From: CAYTED01 sp964404075
GTDB taxonomy: Bacteria; Patescibacteriota; Minisyncoccia; Moranbacterales; UBA1568
NCBI GenBank assembly: GCA_964404075.1
Contig: CAYOIM010000032.1
Coordinates: forward strand, 1 to 10,106
Direction of reading: 5' to 3'
Length of the DNA: 10,106 nt
Below, one piece after another: positions 6,044-10,106 of the stretch. The notes beneath the pieces are model-generated. The model saw only the letters and a list, made by a program, of their open reading frames with translations, was not told where the DNA came from and did not search any database. Position 1 is the first letter of the stretch. Each line of letters begins with the position of its first letter. The position numbers were made by a program, and so were the translations under genes.

Positions 6044-6049
6044 AGGAGA
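6044..6049 (+). promoter_or_regulatory. Shine-Dalgarno site of dnaJ
   Basis: AGGAGA lies nine bases before the ATG at 6059. It decides the start: the frame is open further upstream to 5987, but that would read through the operator and promoter. Only ATG 6059 gives the family N terminus MADYYDILGV. Confidence 0.85.
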
Positions 6050-6058
6050 CAAAAAATT

Positions 6059-7168
6059 ATGGCAGACTATTACGATATTCTCGGGGTGAAAAAGGATGCG
6101 ACGGCCGATGAGATCAAGAAGGCATTTCGGAAGCAGGCTCATAAATATCATCCGGACAAAGGCGGCGGAGACGAGAAGAAATTCAAGGAGGCGAATGAGG
6201 CTTACCAGGTGCTTTCGGACGCCGAAAAACGCCGGAAGTATGACCAGTACGGACAAGGATTCCACGACAACGGCGCGCAAAGCAGTGGCGCGGGAGGCGC
6301 GGGATTTTCCGGATTCGAGGGATTCGATTTCAGTCATTTTTCGGGAGGCGGGTTCAATTTTTCCGGCGGGAGCGGCGGTTTCGATGATATTTTTTCGGAT
6401 ATCTTCTCTGGCGGCGGGTCTCGTCGAGATGAACGGAGCGGATCGGACATACAGGTCGATATCGAAATCACATTCGAAGAGATGGTGCGCGGCGGGAATC
6501 GGACCGTCAGTTTAAGGAAGCGTGTTGTCTGCGGGGAATGTTCCGGAACCGGTGGGAAACAGGGAGCGCAGGAATCCGTTTGTCCCGATTGTCATGGGAC
6601 GGGGCGGGTCTCCCGTGCGATGCGTACTATCTTCGGCACGATCAATCAGGCGGTCATCTGCGATCGTTGTCATGGTGCGGGGAGGTTTTATGCGAGCTTG
6701 TGTCCGCATTGTCATGGTGAGGGGCGTTCTCTCGAGACGGAGGCACTTTCTCTCTCCATTCCTCCTGGCATCGAAGACGGTCAGACGCTTTCGGTCGAAG
6801 GACACGGTGAAGCGGGCATTCGCGGATCGAGACCGGGGAATCTGTTTGTCACGGTGCATGTCATCCCGCATACGGAATTCCGTCGGAACGGGCGCGATAT
6901 CCTCTCGAAAAAATCTATTTCTTACCCTGTAGCCGCGCTCGGCGGCAAGATCCCGGTCACGACAATCGATGGCGAAGTGACGATCAGGGTTCCTGCTGGC
7001 ACTCAGAGTGGGGAGGTATTCCGTATCCGCGGCAAGGGCATCCGTCTCGGTCACTTCGATGAGGGAGATCATCTCGTCGAACTCTCGGTGCGCGTTCCGA
7101 AGAATATATCCGCGGAGGAGCGCAAGTTGCTCGAGCAACTGGAGAAGATCCAAAAGGGACGGAGATAA
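6059..7168 (+). CDS. dnaJ: Chaperone protein DnaJ (type I Hsp40)
   Basis: Co-chaperone that binds unfolded proteins and stimulates DnaK ATPase. The 369-residue product has all type I domains. The J domain is at about 3-66 with HPD at 31-33. A Gly/Phe-rich linker runs from about 75 to 120. The zinc domain has four intact CxxCxGxG motifs starting at Cys158, Cys175, Cys201 and Cys215. The C-terminal substrate-binding domains follow (about 225-350). Transcription is probably repressed by HrcA through the CIRCE element just upstream. dnaK and grpE are not adjacent, so dnaJ here is a separate heat-shock unit. The next gene is 93 bases away and has its own promoter-like sequence. Confidence 0.97.
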   Translation: MADYYDILGVKKDATADEIKKAFRKQAHKYHPDKGGGDEKKFKEANEAYQVLSDAEKRRKYDQYGQGFHDNGAQSSGAGGAGFSGFEGFDFSHFSGGGFNFSGGSGGFDDIFSDIFSGGGSRRDERSGSDIQVDIEITFEEMVRGGNRTVSLRKRVVCGECSGTGGKQGAQESVCPDCHGTGRVSRAMRTIFGTINQAVICDRCHGAGRFYASLCPHCHGEGRSLETEALSLSIPPGIEDGQTLSVEGHGEAGIRGSRPGNLFVTVHVIPHTEFRRNGRDILSKKSISYPVAALGGKIPVTTIDGEVTIRVPAGTQSGEVFRIRGKGIRLGHFDEGDHLVELSVRVPKNISAEERKLLEQLEKIQKGRR

Positions 7169-7201
7169 AGCCCCTTTCTGATAAAATTGAGAAAGTAAAG
7201 A

Positions 7202-7229
7202 TTGCTTTTCTCCTCTGGTGAGATATACT
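7202..7229 (+). promoter_or_regulatory. Possible promoter of the receiver-domain gene
   Basis: TATACT (7224-7229) matches five of six positions of the -10 consensus, and TTGCTT (7202-7207) lies 16 bases upstream. Transcription would start near 7236, about 26 bases before the ATG at 7262. This probably serves the receiver-domain gene, recJ and the small gene after it. Confidence 0.5.
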
Positions 7230-7261
7230 CAAAGAAAGTAATTCATAAAAATATCAAGAGT

Positions 7262-7810
7262 ATGCCTGATGAACCGATCCGTATATTGCTCGTCGATGAT
7301 GATGTGGATACGCGGAATATGTATGCCGAGGTGTTCCGTATGGCGGGGTTCGATGTGAGAGAAGCGAATGACGGTCTCGAGGGTCTGGAGATGGCGAATC
7401 AGATCGTGCCGAATGTCGTGCTCGCCGGCATTATCATGCCCCGCATGGACGGGTTTCAGTTCGTGGAAGCCATGAAGAAGAATGTGCCGACCGCGAGCGT
7501 TCCCATCGCTTTCATTTCGCATCTCGGGAGACAGGAGGACGAGGACAGGGCGAAAGAGCTCGGTGTGCAGGACTTCATCGTGCGCGATATGACGACGCCG
7601 ATGGAAGTGGTGACCCGGATCAAATCGCTTCTCGCTTCGACGGATTTTTCTGTGCCGTTCGATATCCATTCGACGGAAGCGAGTCGGTTGTTCGAGGCGC
7701 TTGGTATGGACGGGACGCTTCCGTGCATGGGCGGGGCGCATCCGGTGCTCCGGCTCCGTCTGAAGGACAAGGAGAAGCGGACTTTCGAAGCGGAGCTTGT
7801 CTGTCAATAA
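7262..7810 (+). CDS. Receiver-domain protein lacking the phospho-acceptor aspartate
   Basis: A 182-residue protein with a CheY-like receiver domain (about residues 5-124) and no DNA-binding domain. The acidic Mg-binding cluster is kept (Asp12-Asp14 in ILLVDDD). The phospho-acceptor position, expected as Asp before IMMPxMDG, is Gly56 (PNVVLAGIIMPRMDG; codon GGC at 7427-7429). The switch Thr/Ser is Ser86. The conserved Lys is replaced by Arg108 (IVRDMTTP). It should therefore not undergo normal aspartyl phosphorylation. The C-terminal tail (about 125-182) has Cys155 and Cys181 flanking a VLRLRLKD strand-like segment, perhaps a degraded metal-binding fold. ATG 7262 gives the family start PIRILLVDDD; the frame is open upstream to 7202 but that lies in the promoter. 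Its partner is unknown; no histidine kinase is nearby. recJ starts 26 bases downstream. Confidence 0.85.
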   Translation: MPDEPIRILLVDDDVDTRNMYAEVFRMAGFDVREANDGLEGLEMANQIVPNVVLAGIIMPRMDGFQFVEAMKKNVPTASVPIAFISHLGRQEDEDRAKELGVQDFIVRDMTTPMEVVTRIKSLLASTDFSVPFDIHSTEASRLFEALGMDGTLPCMGGAHPVLRLRLKDKEKRTFEAELVCQ

Positions 7811-7836
7811 CACTCTTGTCTTGATCGTATACCCGT

Positions 7837-9540
7837 GTGGCGAAATGGAAGGTGAAAATCGATAGAGTGACCCCCACAACGAAAACGAAGTATCATCCCG
7901 TTACGCTCGCCCTCCTTCGGGACAGGGGATTCGTCGATGAGCTATCGATCGAGCGTTTTTTTCGTCCGGACTACGATCGCGATTTGCACGATCCGTTTTT
8001 GTTCGTTTCTATGTGGAAAGTCGTGGATCGGATGAAGACCGCGCAAGAGAAAGGGGAGCGGATCGGTATTTTCGGCGATTACGATGCCGATGGGGTGACC
8101 TCTTCGGTCCTGTTGCGCACGGCATTGGAGCGGCTCGGCTTTCCGGTCACCGTATACATCCCGCACAAGGAGACGGAGGGGCATGGAGTGCATCGGAACG
8201 CGCTCGACGCATTCGAGAAAGCAGGGGTAAGGGTGATGTTCACGGTCGATTGCGGGATGACCAATATCGCGGAAGTGGCGGAGGCGAATCGCCGCGGCAT
8301 GGATGTCATCATCATCGATCATCACCATGTGCCGGAAATTTTTCCGGATGCTTTCGCTATCATCAATCCGAAAGTGAAGAATTGCGGCTATCCGTTTCAG
8401 GAGCTTTGCGGGGCGGGGACGACCTTCAAAGTCATCCAGGCGCTCTATCGCGAGCTCGCTCCCGATGCGAGCGATCAGTTGAAATGGCTCCTTGATCTCG
8501 CGGCGGTGGGGACGGTGGCGGATGTCATGCCGCTCATCGGAGAGAATCGCGTGCTCGTGACTTACGGGCTCATCGTCCTCGGGAAGACGAAGAATATCGG
8601 ATTGCAGGAAATGTATTCGGTAGGTAAACTGAAGATCGACGAATGGAACAAGCCGGATGCGAGGATGATCGGTTTTCAGATCGGTCCGCGTATCAACGCG
8701 GCGAGCCGCATGGATCACGGGCGGATCGCGCATGACCTCCTCGCGTCGAAGGATGCGACCGAGGCGAATGTGTTGGCGAACCGATTGGAACAGCTGAATA
8801 ATGAGCGGCGGAAGCTCTCCGAACAGATCTCGAATCTGGTGCGGGTCGAGGCGGAATCGCAGAAGCATCGGAAATCCGTCATCGCCGTGCATCCCGATTA
8901 TACGATCGGCGTCGTCGGTCTCGTCGCGGGGACGATCGCGCGCGAAATCGGGAAGCCGGTCGTGGTCCTGCGGCAGTATGACGAGCACAGTACGGGGTCG
9001 CTCCGGAGCGTGCCGGGGCTCAATATCATCGAGGTCGTCGAGCGATGCGGGGATTTGCTCGAGAAATTCGGCGGGCATGCGCAGGCGGCGGGGCTCACGG
9101 TCAGGAATGAGAAGCTTGACGCATTCCGCGAACGATTCGATTCCTTGGTGCACGAGCTCTTGCCGGACAGCCTCGATGAACCGGAGTTGGAGATCGATCT
9201 GCGTCTCTCGCCTCTCCATTTGACGGCAGACCTCCTCGCGGACATTCAGGGTTTCGCTCCCTTCGGACAGGGGAATAGCGAGCCGGTGTTTCTCCTCGAG
9301 GATGTATGTATCGAGAGCATTCGTCCCGTCGGAACGGGGAACAAGCATCTGAAAATCGTTTTCCGCCCAACTGATGGGGGCGGTTCGTCCATCGATGCGA
9401 TCGCGTTCTCTCTCGGGGAGCGCTTCCCTGATTTGAGAAAAGGAGATAGAATGTCGGTGGTTTTCCAATTGTCGGAGAATACCTGGAACGGGGCATCGTC
9501 GCTTCAGCTGAAGGTACTGGACATGGAAAAATGCGCGTAG
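7837..9540 (+). CDS. recJ: Single-stranded-DNA-specific exonuclease RecJ
   Basis: 5'-to-3' exonuclease on single-stranded DNA, acting in RecF-pathway recombination, mismatch repair and base excision repair. The 567-residue product has the family length. DHH-domain motifs are GDYDADG (80-86), VDCG (137-140), DHHH (161-164) and GTVAD (225-229), all with their metal-binding acidic or His residues. GPRINAASRMD follows at 283-293. The DHHA1 motif GGHAQAAG is at 412-419, and the C-terminal OB region begins near GFAPFGQGNSEPVF (472-485). The start is GTG 7837, the only start codon near the expected N terminus; no Shine-Dalgarno site is seen. It follows the receiver gene by 26 bases and precedes the small unknown gene by 34, so the three are probably one transcript. 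Confidence 0.96.
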   Translation: MAKWKVKIDRVTPTTKTKYHPVTLALLRDRGFVDELSIERFFRPDYDRDLHDPFLFVSMWKVVDRMKTAQEKGERIGIFGDYDADGVTSSVLLRTALERLGFPVTVYIPHKETEGHGVHRNALDAFEKAGVRVMFTVDCGMTNIAEVAEANRRGMDVIIIDHHHVPEIFPDAFAIINPKVKNCGYPFQELCGAGTTFKVIQALYRELAPDASDQLKWLLDLAAVGTVADVMPLIGENRVLVTYGLIVLGKTKNIGLQEMYSVGKLKIDEWNKPDARMIGFQIGPRINAASRMDHGRIAHDLLASKDATEANVLANRLEQLNNERRKLSEQISNLVRVEAESQKHRKSVIAVHPDYTIGVVGLVAGTIAREIGKPVVVLRQYDEHSTGSLRSVPGLNIIEVVERCGDLLEKFGGHAQAAGLTVRNEKLDAFRERFDSLVHELLPDSLDEPELEIDLRLSPLHLTADLLADIQGFAPFGQGNSEPVFLLEDVCIESIRPVGTGNKHLKIVFRPTDGGGSSIDAIAFSLGERFPDLRKGDRMSVVFQLSENTWNGASSLQLKVLDMEKCA

Positions 9541-9562
9541 TTCTTTTCTGAAGCATATTTAT

Positions 9563-9567
9563 GGAGG
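9563..9567 (+). promoter_or_regulatory. Shine-Dalgarno site deciding the start of the last gene
   Basis: GGAGG ends seven bases before ATG 9575. The in-frame ATG at 9569 is only one base away from it, too close for initiation, so 9575 is the better start. Confidence 0.7.
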
Positions 9568-9574
9568 GATGGTG

Positions 9575-10024
9575 ATGGAGATTGGCAAAATGCCTCCGTA
9601 CAAGGAGGGGCAGATGGTCGTCGTACGCATCGATGATCGAGGGAAGGAATCTGGTTGGTTCGTGGGAATGATCATACGGGGAGGAGGTGACGGATATCTC
9701 GTCCGGGTCTCATTCCCCGGGGAGTATCGCCGACCGACTTACGAAACGCCGAAAAGAAGATGGTATACGAAGGCGACTACGGTAGCGAAAAATGATGACC
9801 ATGAAGGTGAATTCCAGTCCGCTTGGAGCGGATGGGTGGAAATCCCTCGGGATCCGATGCTGGTTCTGTTCTCTCGCATCGCGTCGTCAGCGTTTCTGAG
9901 TACTCTGCGAGAACGATTGCAGGGGAGTCGTGTTTCTTCGGAGACGGCGAGAGAATACCATGTTTCCGTCAAGCAGATTTTCCCTCTGAATCCGCAGAAA
10001 CTCTATCGGGCGATATTTGCATGA
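9575..10024 (+). CDS. Small soluble protein of unknown function
   Basis: I do not recognise this 149-residue protein. The first part (about residues 10-50) reads as alternating beta strands with glycines: GQMVVVRID, GWFVGMIIRGGGDGYLVRVSF. This pattern is typical of small beta-barrel folds such as SH3-like or Tudor-like modules. A basic, aromatic segment follows (PTYETPKRRWY, 54-64), then WSGWVEI (84-90). The end looks helical (LFSRIASSAFLSTLRERL, 98-115). There is no signal peptide or membrane segment. It follows recJ closely and ends at the terminator, so it is likely the last gene of the receiver-recJ unit. A nucleic-acid-related role is possible from context and basic content, but unproven. 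Confidence 0.75.
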   Translation: MEIGKMPPYKEGQMVVVRIDDRGKESGWFVGMIIRGGGDGYLVRVSFPGEYRRPTYETPKRRWYTKATTVAKNDDHEGEFQSAWSGWVEIPRDPMLVLFSRIASSAFLSTLRERLQGSRVSSETAREYHVSVKQIFPLNPQKLYRAIFA

Positions 10025-10054
10025 CCATCCGGCATTTCGGATGGTCTGTTTTTT
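10023..10054 (+). terminator. Intrinsic terminator after the last gene
   Basis: A perfect nine-base stem, GACCATCCG (10023-10031) and CGGATGGTC (10038-10046), encloses the six-base loop GCATTT and is followed by TGTTTTTT. The stem begins within the stop codon of the preceding gene. This is the clearest terminator in the window and marks the end of the transcript containing recJ. Confidence 0.93.
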
Positions 10055-10075
10055 GCATAAGTTCACATACATATG

Positions 10076-10102
10076 GCACTCTTTAGAATCCTAAAGAGAT
10101 GC
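10076..10102. other. Hairpin at the window edge, possible leader or operator of the next gene
   Basis: CTCTTTAG (10079-10086) and CTAAAGAG (10091-10098) form a perfect eight-base inverted repeat around AATC. GCA (10076-10078) and TGC (10100-10102) extend it past one bulged base. No T-run follows on either strand, so it is not a typical terminator. It could be an operator or leader hairpin for a gene beyond the window. Confidence 0.5.
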
Positions 10103-10106
10103 AACA

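Noticed and set aside
6512..7153. A 213-residue open frame on the - strand opposite dnaJ
   Set aside because: It is antisense to the zinc and C-terminal domains of DnaJ and has no recognisable motif or upstream signals.
7146..7174. AAAGGG...CCCTTT pairing around the dnaJ stop codon as a possible terminator
   Set aside because: The stem is six bases with a 13-base loop and there is no T-run after it, so an intrinsic terminator is not supported.
7942..9468. A 508-residue open frame on the - strand opposite recJ
   Set aside because: It lies wholly inside recJ, whose motifs are all intact. The translated sequence is dominated by His, Arg, Asp and Glu with no recognisable domain, as expected for the antisense of GAT/ATC/CGA-rich codons.
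9818..9832. TCCGCT-TGG-AGCGGA inverted repeat resembling the centre of the intergenic hairpin repeat
   Set aside because: It lies inside the small unknown coding gene, matches only the inner stem and lacks the rest of the core. Six-base stems like this arise by chance.
1..10106. Recoded TGA (code 25) as in some CPR lineages
   Set aside because: lepA, trxA, pcm, the membrane protein gene and the last small gene all end at TGA exactly where their products should end or before clear signals, so TGA is a stop here.

Overview
The window is 10.1 kb of protein-coding DNA from a bacterium, with every supported gene on the + strand. The genes are housekeeping ones: truncated lepA, trxA, a YjbQ/UPF0047 gene, pcm, mltG, a multi-pass membrane protein, dnaJ, a receiver-domain protein, recJ and a small unknown gene. 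Several real genes end in TGA, so the code is the standard bacterial one and not the TGA-Gly code of Gracilibacteria/SR1. The stand-alone receiver protein type, weak or absent Shine-Dalgarno sites at several genes, unusual gene order and palindrome-rich spacers suggest a Patescibacteria (CPR) lineage, perhaps Parcubacteria-like. This is inference; the window has no rRNA or ribosomal-protein marker to settle it.

Layout. Positions 1-1761 hold the 3' part of lepA (EF4). Positions 1762-2105 are a 344-base spacer packed with hairpins. trxA and yjbQ follow (2106-2896), with a promoter-like pair before trxA. A 125-base imperfect inverted repeat (2900-3024) separates them from pcm and mltG (3040-4699), which lie 10 bases apart. 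A 104-base nested hairpin (4703-4806) separates mltG from a membrane protein gene (4840-5919). A CIRCE operator and promoter precede dnaJ (6059-7168). A second promoter-like site precedes a gene for a receiver-domain protein, followed closely by recJ and a small unknown gene (7262-10024). That run ends at a clear intrinsic terminator (10023-10054).

Functional themes. The genes cover translation quality (LepA), redox and protein repair (TrxA, Pcm), protein folding under heat-shock control (DnaJ with CIRCE/HrcA), peptidoglycan chain termination (MltG) and DNA repair (RecJ). The receiver-domain protein has Gly where the phospho-acceptor Asp should be, so it is probably not a phosphorylation switch.

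The most unusual signal is non-coding. Three copies of a ~36-base GC-rich hairpin core occur in two spacers, in both orientations. Two of them sit inside longer inverted-repeat arms whose sequence differs from copy to copy. The third copy is interrupted by an exact 20-base perfect palindrome. This looks like a small family of nested palindromic repeats that sit in, or build, intergenic hairpins. I saw no defence system, CRISPR array, tRNA, rRNA or transposase gene.
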